The notes below the pieces were generated by a model. That model worked only from the letters and a program-made list of their open reading frames with translations, ran no database searches and had not been told where the DNA came from. Positions 45,896 to 57,600 of a DNA stretch of 64,000 nucleotides are shown piece by piece. The stretch comes from Orbilia blumenaviensis (taxonomy: Eukaryota > Ascomycota > Orbiliomycetes > Orbiliales > Orbiliaceae): positions 1,054,001 to 1,118,000 of the forward strand of contig JAVHNS010000003.1 of NCBI GenBank assembly GCA_036872755.1. The letters are read 5' to 3'. The position numbers and the translations under genes are program-made. How positions within the stretch are numbered: position 1 is the first letter of the stretch; each line of letters begins with the position of its first letter.

Positions 45896-48800
45896 ACAGC
45901 CTCATATTTGACGTTCGCCTCCGCTCAATGGATGCTTTACAGTTTCAGAACTACCCCCAGCGACTGACTGCTCATTCTCGGCATTTCAATTTGGATACCT
46001 TCACATTACACGGCCGAGTTCTAGCAGAACTATCACGGTATTCTAGCAATACCACCATAACCCTCTAGGATCCCCTTATTTTCTACCCATTGGGTCTCTT
46101 CCTTGGGCCTCTGGTGAGGCCCTATTCATTTCATATCATGTACAGCTCCCTTTCGTGCTCAGCACGAAGATCACCATACCGCCTCACGGCACACAATTCT
46201 CCTTATTGTATCCACTCCTGCCTTCTTTCACCGTATTGTTCCTTTTTCTTCTTACATCCCATCACCACATTCACCACATTATACATCTCCTATTTTTATG
46301 ATGTCACGATAAACTATTTAGATATGATACCAGACTTCTCCTTCGGTGGGGAAGGGCTTCCTTTTATAAGAAAGAAAAGGGAGGGAGGGAAGGAATATAA
46401 GGTGCAGTGGTGAGTTACCACTGCATTTCTCAACTGAGACAACCTACTTACATTGTTATCCCAATATCTGTGATCTTGTTGTAAAGAACGGCATAGTGCC
46501 AATTGCGAGGAGTTTGCTGGTGTTGAAGCAAGTTGACGGTTCGTATTGTGACTTAAGCTACTTAAACGGCTTGTGCTTCTATTATTTCTACGGATGAAGG
46601 ATCTTCTTGACCTAGCTACCAGCGCTAGGTCCAGATCAAGATCGGTAGTGTCATAGCCAAACAAATACCCATATAGCTCTGGAATTTTACGGGAAACACA
46701 GGGATTCGTACTCCAAATATCGGAATACCATCACTGCATGCTGCTAGCGTCAACGAAGAATGCTACTGCATCTCGGGAATCGAACGACGAAAACTTGCCG
46801 TCCTGGTTTTCAGATCAGGCAGCTAGCGCTTGGGGAAAATCATATCCCAGTTCGGAGATCTCGAGGCCGTGTTGAACAAAGATTGATACTCAACTGAAAC
46901 TATTTGAATTGATCCCGCTAGTTCGAAGATATCTATGCTCTGGAAGCAAGCTCCAAGCCACCGGTGCACCAACTGGCCTCTGGGTACCGGGCGAGAATAA
47001 TCCAGGTATGGGACTTCTTCCAGACTTAGATGTAATAGAATACTAATAGATACAGAAGTTATGTTAACGTTTTAGTTGGTTCTGAGATTGGATCTTCATA
47101 GGTCCTCACTGAGTTATATCTCAGGACATGTCAGGCGTAACAAGGAAATTGTGTGAAACCGTGAACGACGTCCCGTCACACTCAAGGCCCTTTAAATTTA
47201 TACAGATGATCGTCAACTTCACGTGTCCAACTTAATGGCCACTGCCTATCACAGTACAATGCACTGTAGAATGTTGTGGTATAGTGCTATCCGATTTTGG
47301 CCTTATAACTCAATAGTCAGGTAATAATGCTTTGCTCGTTTAGTCATCTAAATACGAAATTCCAATTCTTAAGCTGAGGCCGAGTAACATGATATTGATC
47401 AACGTTTGGGGATTCGAATAGGGATACAAAGGCTGGATTTAAATGAAGTTAGAGAGTCCAGTCCTACGATCTTCATATCTACATGCACGAATATATATTA
47501 AACTTGAGATGACAAAGGCCGTGAGTTATAGACAGCGCTTTATAGGGTATCAGTGGTGGAGATTAGTCCGAAAACGGTGTTTAAATTCACATCTATAGGT
47601 TTCCCGGAAACTGTTCTTTGGCAGCCCCACAAGCCTGGCTCATGGACTTATGCTCGCACATTAGCTTCTCCCCACTAATAGTTATTTCCTGTAATACCAC
47701 TCCACACGCCGAACCATTGATTTGACATTCTAGCCCCACACAGCCAAACAAAGTTCGGTATCCACTGCCGGCGCTGACGACAATTATTGAGATTGGAATC
47801 CTTTTGGGGGTCAACGTAAAACGTTATCTACCCGGCGCCTCGACCTGCTTGCACTGAAATGCGAAATCTAAGCATCACAATATTTGCGTACATTAGATCT
47901 CTAGGTCCTCCAATCAGTAGCTAACATTTCAGCGCCTAAACCTAAAAAAGGAGCCTTCGTAAGTTTGCTCTCAAAGGAGGATGGTTTGGTTAAAGGGGAA
48001 ACGGAAATTCTTTTAAGAGTGGGGAGCGATATAATATATATAACACAAGCTCACTATAACCACAAAACCCCACGGTAAGCTTAAGGGGCCCGCCGCAGAC
48101 GGCCAGACGCTCAGAGCACGCAGCCTGTGTTGCCCGTTGGAAATCGCGAAACGAAACACTCAAGGGAGAACGGGACAGTGACGCCTTTCAGCGACTTTTG
48201 CGGCGCATTGCTATTTCACTTTGTTCGTTTAGGGACATTATTAACCACGTTTTCTTCGGCTTTGCTCTAATATGGGGGCGTTCGGGCAGGGGAAAACGTG
48301 ATCGGAAGACCGGGTAGCAGATATAGTTATCGTATTCCGAAACATACAGCGATATATCCGGCCTTGCTAAAGAGTGTGAATGCGGCACCCGTGTAAATTT
48401 TAATGAATGCGCGGGTGCGCTGAGATGATGAAATTTGATGATATTGCTATATAATATTTGATACGGAGGACTTCGTCCCGTTATTTTCTCACGGTTGCAA
48501 TTGCATCTTTCAACGAACTTTTTTGGTCAATTAAGAGCCTTGATGTTCACATGCGTGGCTGGTTCGTCTCCAGGAAAACCACGACCGGCTACATTGACCA
48601 TACTTATGGAAAAGCAAGCGCCCGTTTCGCCCGGAATGGTGTCTTCACCGAAGCCTCTTTCAAGGAAGTTCCTTGCTCTTTTTCAAGTGCAAGAATATAC
48701 TCTTAATAAGATATTGCGATTGCATGTTAAGCAGATAATAATTTTTGGTGTTTTGTGGAACGCTGACGTCTGCCTGCGTCTTTGGTAACGAAGACCCCTC

Positions 48801-51800
48801 CATTTTCTATTCGAATCCTTTGGCTATTCGTTTTTGTAAAACTTGTGGATATTGATGATGTCTGATCTTCTAACAACCGTCCAGTTCAGCCACCTGTGAT
48901 ACATTGGTGGACCTGTATCAAAATCCGGGATTGGGGCGTCCGACGTGGGGTTTTCTCATCCTCAAGATAGTTAGCGTTGGTCGCCGGGAAAGATCCACTA
49001 ATATCCATTCAATCTACCTGGTTCACACTATTCCATAAACAACACCAGATTTTGCGAATGGAAAGGAAAAACTTCACTAGTCTTGCTTCAGGCAGGCAAA
49101 GGGACCTAGGGAAACATTTTTTTTGAGTTCAAAAGGAGGAACCGAGACGGCAATCCGTAAACGGGGGGAGGCAACGGGAAGTTATCAGGTTTGAGGAACT
49201 CTGAAGAGAAAAAAAGCCTGGAACTCTCGCGGGATGCTATTGTTCCGGGGTATAACATCCCCCTGACTATGAGTTTTTCCCGGGCCTGTATTGGTTCGCT
49301 TGAAAGGCAAGCACTCAACTGCGCGATTAGAAACAGATTTCAAAGCTTTTGAGATCCAAAAAATACGTAACGGGTTCTGGAAGTGAAGAGAGGTGTTCTA
49401 AAGGAGAAACCATCTCCGATTTTCTCGGGGTGGCGTGCGGTCAACTGATAGGGAAAAGATCACAGGCTTCAAAGTTCAACTTCTAGACTTGGCGTTGGAA
49501 TGGATGTTGTATCAGATCCGGCCGTTTTTTGATGTTCAGGGCCAAAGCTCAAGCTAGTCAGTATTGATAGTGGGTCCCCCAACGTCTATTGACAGGCGGG
49601 AAACGACCGCACCTCATTGCATAGGATACCCGGCAGCGGTTAACGTAACAATGTAGGAATATCGGTCAGCAAAACTTGTGAAATCGACAAAAAAGCCGGG
49701 GTAATCGATGCGAATACGTACCGCCTCTGATATTGAAGACGGTTGGTGATGTCTATGCCGGTTCCAGGAACAGGGCTAAAGGCAGCAGAAGACTATTCTT
49801 TCCTAAGTTTGAAGCGCCTTGGGCCGTGTCAACGAGGCATATTATGGCTGTTATCAGCATATGGGCTGCGCTGCAGGAGATGTCACAATTGTTTTTGCGA
49901 TCCCGATCGCTAGCTTGGACAATTCCGCCGTCCGGCTTCGCTAGGAGCACTGGGTTATGAGATCTCGAGAGCAGATAGTGGGTGTGGCTAAATGGGCTTG
50001 TACTTGTACTTGCCGGGTCTATGCATGTCGCTCTGTAGATGCTAATATATCACGACATTTTGATATAAAATCGCCAAGTCAACACCCCGTCCACCAACGG
50101 ATCGATATCTATGGAAAAACCGTCCGCGGATTGAAGAAGTATAGCAGCCTGCTGCTGCAGCTAGTATGTGCGATGTATGTATATGCAGAGGCTACGCGGA
50201 CACGATGTAAGCACCGCATGTGGGAGAGAGCCAGAGAATTGTCCAATTGGACTCTCCAAAACTATCCTTGATGAAAGATTTGGTCACGAAATACTTTCCA
50301 ACATATGCACTGTCGATATCAAACTTTCAAACGAGCTTCCCTTCTAACATAAACAATAGTACTTCCTGCTGAAGCCGGCGCCTTGTGAAGCTTGGTGTCT
50401 TCTAAATTTACGAATTGCTTGACGACCCATGTACCATCGGCCCAGACACTTTGCGAGCTTTGGCGCTCTCGCTCGTCAAGCTTAAGCATCGGTCCTGAAA
50501 ATCGGCACTTGACTTTTGAAAAAAAGATGTATTTTATTTTTTTCTTGACTAGCACACTCAAGTTACTCCAGGACCCTGGAATCCACAATTGCAGTCTCAC
50601 GGATCCCAGGGCGACGATTGCCGAAGATACGAGGCTCCGCTGGAAAATTGGGGCGAGATGGTATACTAAGAGCATTGAGGAAGGTGACGTTTAGAGAAAT
50701 ATCACCAAAAACGACGATGGCAACACAAATCGTCCTACGTCGAACTTAAAGCTACGACTCGCAAGCCTGTCGATTTCCAGGGTCAAGTCTGCCGACTGGC
50801 ATACCTACCATGTCTACCATACCAGCTGGACCAGCCCCCTCGCGAAGCCGTGCAATATGCTCGGAAAATAACTCGTCCCGCGAATCCAGGCCTATCCTTA
50901 ACCCCCCTTCCAAAACCTTTGAACCCATGCCGAAGTTAAACCCTCTCAGAATCCGCGGGAGGAACCCGAACCTATACGTTTGCCGGGGAATAACGATTAA
51001 TTGAGCTTAGCAAGACTTGTCTTAACAGACTTCAAGGCTCCCAATATCACGGCGTAGCTGCCAAAGCTGCAGGTACAAGGGCCCAACCCAGACTGAAAAA
51101 GTTGGTCTCATGAACATGGAACGGTATTGTTTAGACCGCAAGATGAATTGAAGTGAGCTCTAGCGCCTTATCCCAATCGATATCTCATCGCTCATCGGTT
51201 CAATTCACCAAGGCAGACATTTTTCTCTCCCTCTCTTTTCATTTTCATTTAATAATAGGCCGGCGGGTTAGAAACCCATGTTGAAAGATCATCTGTCCTA
51301 GTATAACCATGCATCTACAGACAATCAAATTCCCCACGATTCGGGTCGACTCTGTCACAGTGGGGTTTTAAAACCAAATTATGGAACTAAACGGCCAATG
51401 GGTTGTCTCAACCGTCTAAAGATATGTAAAACTTTTTTCCTGCTTATGTTGAGCCCGTTCGTACGGTTAAACCGGCAGAATAATTCCGTTTCCCCTTCGA
51501 GTATCCTCCCCTGGTACAGGTGATACAGTAGGCGGGGTAACAAAAGGGAAGAAAAAAAAGAGTCAAAGAGTCGACGATGGCGATGAGCAAAAGCTGATGA
51601 ATCCTGTCCCCACTTCTGTATCCCCCCATCCTTCGCATTCGCTCTCAAAAATTTCAAAGTTTTTTTTTTTTTTCTCGCCCAAATTTGGAAGGGTAGAAGA
51701 ATGTGTTTGGGGAATATGGGGTTTACGTACTAAGCGTTGTGATAGCGGGAATTTCTAGGAAAGACATACCCGATTATCTGGTGTTGGGCGTGCCGCTTTC

Positions 51801-52677
51801 CTCAAAAGTATAATCTGATACAATACCAATTTTCTCAATAAAATGTCAATGGTACTTATCACCAAGCCTAATATAGACGCCGGAGGTAAGGAGGCGAGGT
51901 GCATGAGCTTTATATTAAGCGTTGGAGTTATGCAGAAGCGACAAAGCGATGTGTTTCAAGATCTTGTAAAGAAGCCCGAGTGGACGGTTGCGAGGTGTAA
52001 GGTACGGGAGTCTGGGAAAGCAATAGTAGACTTTTTTTATTGTTTAATCTGACGAACATTTTTTTTTTCTTTAATGAGACCCAGATACTTATAAGAAAGA
52101 ACACTATAGTAATAACAGTGCAAAAAAGACACTTCGTGAGAAAAGTATAGCCAACCTATGGCCTGTTTCAAATATACAGAAAAGGAGAAAAGTATATTCA
52201 TAAAAAGGGATTTAAAGAAGGGAAGTAAAAAACACCAAAAAAAAAAACTGCAGAACCAGAGCCGCTGAGAAAACAAGTATAAGCAAGTCTAAAGGAGTGG
52301 ACGTTTCCTCGTCGAGAATTTGCACAATGCGATAAATCAGAAAGACTGGAGACCATAAACGCCAGAGCTAGAGTACTCATAAATAAAGAGAAAAAGATAA
52401 TTGGGGCTAAGGAAAGAACGAAGGCGTTATATGCTTGGTTTTGAACGAGAAAAAAAAGAAGAAAAGAAGAAAAGAAAGGGGAAAATAGAAAAACAGAAGA
52501 AGAAAAACAGAATCAATTGCGCCGTTTGGTTTTCGCAAAGAACACCTGTAGAGAATTATTAAATAAACAAACAATGGTCGTCATCATAGGTCGCATGATG
52601 CGCAAAATGTTGTTATCAAACAAGGATAAATTTGTGTAATAAAGGGAGAAATGAATGTGGATATTTAGGGTGGAGAT
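45896..52677. other. Gene-poor region (6.8 kb)
   Basis: No intact gene recognised. Two minus-strand stretches look like possible decayed coding sequence: about 46330-46950 (one frame interrupted by TGA codons) and about 50319-51150 (one frame interrupted by TAA/TAG codons); see findings. A 73-residue Cys-containing frame lies at 47814-47593 (-), with no clear signal peptide. A perfect 9-bp hairpin is at 46403-46425. The rest has only short unsupported frames. Confidence 0.45.
46403..46425. repeat. Perfect inverted repeat (9-bp stem, 5-nt loop)
   Basis: TGCAGTGGT and ACCACTGCA flank the loop GAGTT. It lies in the gene-poor region after the aminotransferase, inside the possible decayed minus-strand frame. 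Function unknown. Confidence 0.65.
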
Positions 52678-54644
52678 TCATTGTGATCGAGCTTCAGTAA
52701 ACATCCTGATAGGAATTGTTAGTGCCGTGTTGGAAAGCCAAGATGGATAGGAAGATTGGGTACTCACTTTCCATAATCGTGCTCAACGTCGGCAAGTAAG
52801 GCATATACTTTAATGGACTGTGTCCGTTCAAGCAAGCTATCTCGATTCTCAGGAGTGGAGGGAGGGGTGTCGGCTCTTGCCGTCTCCGGGGCCGGACCAA
52901 CACTAAGGGCAGCGGCTACGTGCTCCAATAGCTTTCTATGTACCTGAGCCCTTCGGGTTTCAGCCCTTTCCATTTTGGACTCCCAGTCATCGATTGAACT
53001 ATCGAGATCCGCCAAAGCCTCCTGCTGCTTTAGCAATGTTTCCCTCGAAAAGCTTCCTGATCGATCTGAGCGCAAGTGTTGAAGCATCTTCATATGGAGT
53101 GCTTTCTTTCCGGATCGTAGAGACTGATGTGTTCTTCGGAGATATTCACATCGTTCTTCAAGCGATGCGAGTTCGGCTGTCAGGGCATCAACCTCTGCAG
53201 GTGAAAGAACAGCGAACTTCTCGCAAGTCTTGCGAGCTGCGGTTTGAAGGGAAGCGATCACAGGGGGCTGGAGTGTCTTGACAACGTCAACAGGACGCAT
53301 GCCCCTCGGCATTGTCCGGTTGGCTGTACTCCTCCGCTTTGTAGAGGTTGTAGATGGCTGTGTAGGCTTTGGCTTTTGCTGTTCTCGCAGCTCCTGAGCA
53401 GATGTCTGTCTCTTGTGTACCTGGGTGTTGTTACGGGGCGGTCTCTCTGCAGCAGATTCCGAACCACCGCGAAGCCTCTGAGTGACAGTCCTAGTGACAT
53501 TGAGTGGGGCGGGGTCCTTTGGGGGAACTGTAGGCGGTAAGTCATTCTCGGGCGACCGAATAGTCTGAAGGGGCATGGCCGGTAAGTTTGGTGAGCGGGT
53601 GGGGATGGCGACAGCAGGTGGAAACTTTGGTGTTTGCACCGACTTGGGAGTTTCGGCTAGTTTGAGCGCTGACTCTGAGCGCTTATGAAGCAATATCTTT
53701 GGCTTATCAGCATCCTTAGCTGTGGAGGCCGAGCGCTTGTGCTCTCTCCTCTCGGTATGTTTGAACATCGTGTCACCGAAGGGAGGAGCAGAGAAGGCAG
53801 ACGCAGGAAGACTGGCTTGTCTATCGTGCGTTGGAGGACGTCCCGGTATTGTTGCTATATAGATGTTAGCAGTCTTTCAACATATATGAATCTGAATAAC
53901 TTACGAGAATCCATAGGCAGCTCTTGCTCGACGGCGAGTGGAGCACCCGTCTTGATCTCGGGCATGCTACCCTTGCGACGCATAAATGTTTCTTTGGCCT
54001 TCATTCTAGCACCGGCCAAATAAGAACCCTTAGCGATAGTGTGTGCTTTTGTAATATTTGGACTGAGAGGACGGCCATTTTTGGAGAGGATGGGTGCATC
54101 GGCTCCAGCAGGCAGAAGTGGCAACGACACCGTTGGCGGCGGGGTCAAGTTTTGGGCAGCTCTTGTTGGTGAGTTTTGTCGACTGTTGGAACTCGGCCGT
54201 ACAGGGCCAGGAGAACCAGACCTGGACTCGGCCCTGGACGCAAAAGTTGGTAGAGGAGGCACGATGCTCTGTTCATATGTCCGAAATGTGGTTAGTCGCT
54301 AAAGATCCTGAATGCATAATAGCCAAGATGCGAGCAAACAATACAAGGCCTGTGCACAAGAATCTATGTCGAGGTTGAAGCACAGGCCGAATAACACGAC
54401 CCTACAAACTATGGATTTCCCGATCCAATTAAGCATATATTTATATATAAGTACTTACGATTCTATTATTGTTGTTGTCGGTGTTCGGTTCCTCGATCAT
54501 GGGAGTCTTCGGGGTAGGAGGCGCAGGGCTAACTTTTTGCTCTTGTGTATGTTTTTGCTTATCGTCCTGTGAAGCATTGCTTGTAGGAGCATGCGATTCC
54601 GCTTGCCTCGAGGGTGCGCGAGGAGGGAACAAGGTTAAAGCCAT
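52678..54644 (-). CDS. Ser/Pro-rich protein with C-terminal coiled coil, possibly Uds1-like (up-regulated during septation)
   Basis: Four exons, 54644-54459, 54268-53905, 53854-52768 and 52705-52678, give 554 residues. The N-terminal ~380 residues are disordered and rich in Ser, Pro, Thr and basic residues, with several SP/TP sites (for example NSRQNSPTRA, KTPM). A predicted coiled coil covers about 400-502: LSPAEVDALTAELASLEERC, YLRRTHQSLRSGKKALHMKM and LADLDSSIDDWESKMERAE. The phrase LSPAEVDAL followed by a heptad helix resembles the Uds1 domain of fungal septation-related proteins; this is resemblance by eye only. There is no signal peptide, membrane span or enzyme motif, so a cytoskeletal or septation scaffold is plausible. 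The last exon is only 28 nt (branch CACTAAC, acceptor ATCAG) and adds MFTEARSQ. Intron 2 is 50 nt. Confidence 0.75.
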
Positions 54645-57600
54645 GGCGGCTGATCTTGAATCTGGAGGGTTTTAATGTTGGTGTTGCAGCTGTTGCGAAA
54701 CGTCGACTTTGCGTTGAGATTGTGGTTACTATCGGTAGGCCTGCCTAAAAGTTTCGCCTCTTCGACTTGATTCCGATATACCCCAGACGTACGCCTCTCA
54801 ACTGTTGGAAAGGGAAGAAACAAAAAAAAGATTTAACGAAGAAACAGCAAGGATTCCGATGCTCCTATATTCTGTCCTAACGGCTGTGCGAATTCGAAAG
54901 ACCTGTCGATTAACTGTAGAGAACCAGCACAGTTGAGTCCTTCACAGAAGGAATAATATGATTGATGATTGTTTCTAGTCGTTAAACCGCCCACCGGTGC
55001 TATTGAAGCTTGTTTGCAAAGGCAAATGAAAAAAGGTCGAAACAAACTGTCACCTCACAGTTCGTGGGGAGGGCGTAGTGGATATATGTCCGCTCGGATT
55101 ATAGTACGATGGCTATGGGGTGCCACCGCTGCCTTTCCCCTTCTCACGTTTCGATACTGGTCTCCTCAGCAAGCCGACCTTCTGCAGGCCATATCGAGTA
55201 AGGAACCAGAAAAATGAAAAAGGGAACGAAAAAGCAATGTATACTTCCATACATGCTATACTATGGCTGGGGCTGTCAAGATGCAGGACAGGCCAGAGGC
55301 CTTTCCTCCCAGGGCCTCGTGTCAGGAGCATTTTTTGTTCTGGGAGAGTCAAGGTCGTCTGGAGTTGGAGCTAAGCGGGCAAGCAGCAAACGGGACAATG
55401 CTCTTCCAGGCCACTGGGATGTGTATTTTTCCTTTTTGCGGCCCTCGAAAAAGCAAACTCGGGCGACCGTTTGGGTGGCTCCTCACTGCCTGCTGTTCTG
55501 GGAGAAGGGGTTTCAAGATGGGCGCACGCACGGTTGAGACGTGTGAAGGCTAGGGTGTGGGAGCAGGGAGCTAGGGTCAAAGGTTAATCTACGACACCAG
55601 ACCACCACGAAGATGAAGGACAAGAATTAATTAAGAAACGACATCCATGGCCTAGAGCGGTGCGAGATGCTGCACTATTACACCATCCAAACTCCCCTCA
55701 ATATCACTGAAGTTGAAATTATGGCAAAGATTGATCATTACCTTCTCGATAAGTTTTTTCCTCGGGTCGTGAGCATTGGCCGAGAAGTTCCCGTTTCCTT
55801 CCGTGGCCTTATACGTGTAACTAATTACGAGAGGCTTAACTGCATGCACTGGAAAGACCAATTGGGCAAAGGTGCATGCTCTGCCCCGTTTAGTAGGTTT
55901 GGCCGCCACTATGCAAACCTGCAGCTAATGGGCTTGAAACAATCCAGGAGGTGGCCTACCAGAGAGAAAAATGGAGGTTTTGGCTTACTACACTTTAAAA
56001 TATCCTTCCTTTAGCTGCTGATGCTTAGATAGGTGCGAGCTACCTTCTACGTCCATACTAGACCGAACGGGCTCATACAACATAGCATAACAGCATGATT
56101 CTGAGACTGGCGATCTCTTCTCGCTTTCAAAGCAACTGTAGACGAGATTTGAGACTTATCGTGAATAGCGTTTTTGCTAACCGTCCCGGATCCTTGAAAC
56201 ATTGTTTCCTCGCCAATTCATGACATGACAGATCGTGGGATCACTGCTAGCTACTAAATTCCATGGAAAAGTGTTGTTCGCAATGAGATCCTAGCTTTAT
56301 ACATTTCGAAAGCGCTTAAGCAGCAAATAACGAAAAAGTGTGACTATATCGACAGCATTTTATAGTATCGACAATCAACTAGAGATATCAAGATGTTTGT
56401 ATGCGACAGAGCGGTTAAACCTTTAGATCCCTCCTCACACTCCACCTTTGCTTTCACAGAATTCGTCAATCGGGTTTTGTGCAGAGAAGCCTTAAAGAAG
56501 GAGAGACATGCATCAATACTCCACTTCCACACCCCAAAAATACTCAGGTACAGGAACTTCGAAACATTCAATGTATCGATCGGTATTTCTCCCAGCAGTC
56601 AATCGAATTTCATGCATTATACCCAATTTATGGCCTTCGATCAACTTAGCACACAACTCTCGGATACATACCCACTTAGCCGGTGAGAACCATTAGCCTT
56701 CTAATCCATAAGAAGACGTGAATGACTTACATATGACGCATTTTAATATTAGAACAAATGGTCATCATCGTGCGATACTAGACACCCAGTCTTATTCTTG
56801 CCAAAACCTATTTGAACAATAATATTATAAGAAGGGTCGGCGTCGGTTTAGAACTGAAATGCGAGTCGTTCAGGATTACGATAATTCTCTCCGATAAATC
56901 TAGGATACCCAAGAGCTAAATCTGGCAATGTTCCACATCCAGAATCGCTCCCGTGAGCTCTGAAAATCATTTCTGTTTTCACCTGACCAGACTTCCCCGG
57001 ACGACTTTTAAAATTGCTGTACTAGGCGAGGATCCCAAGTCGACGACGGAGAGTTAACTCGTTGGCACACAATGGGGGTTCAATGTAACTGGCCCGAACT
57101 ATCACAGAAGCTTGGTCATTAACTTTCCTTTCAAATGCTTTTAATATCTTGAGCGCGGAAACTCGGTGGGTGCAGATATGGGAAGCAAATCCGATATTCC
57201 GGACCAGCCGAGTGGGCTGTGCTCAACCGCACTACAAGTTCTGCAGTGATGAAAAGACTAAGGCTTGGGGCGAAGGCAGCGTCTAGGAGTTTTTTTTTTT
57301 TTTTGTTTCGTTTCGGTTTGAGCATCTGACTTCTTGCTTGCTGCATGCAACAGGCGGTCGTAATTAACATGACCCTAGTTTCCACTCCCGGCTTTCAAAG
57401 CCGCTGGGAATATCGTGGCAGAGCTGGCCTCGCTTCCATATACAACACCGACCGATTGAAGGGAAGGTGTATTAAAAACGTGAAGGTGATATTTAGGCCG
57501 AATGGCACAATGCAATCGACAAGGTTTAAACTAAGGTAACAGCAATTTACTTGAAGATGAAACACGAATAAATATTTAGTTGAAGGTTTTGGGGGTTTTC

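Noticed and set aside
46765..46800. tRNA-like B-box (reverse complement GTTCGATTCCCG)
   Set aside because: The flanking bases do not pair to form a T-arm stem and no A-box or acceptor stem is found at the right distance.
47593..47814. 73-codon minus-strand Cys-containing ORF as a small secreted protein
   Set aside because: Five Cys are present, but the N-terminus is not a convincing signal peptide and there is no homology or expression evidence.
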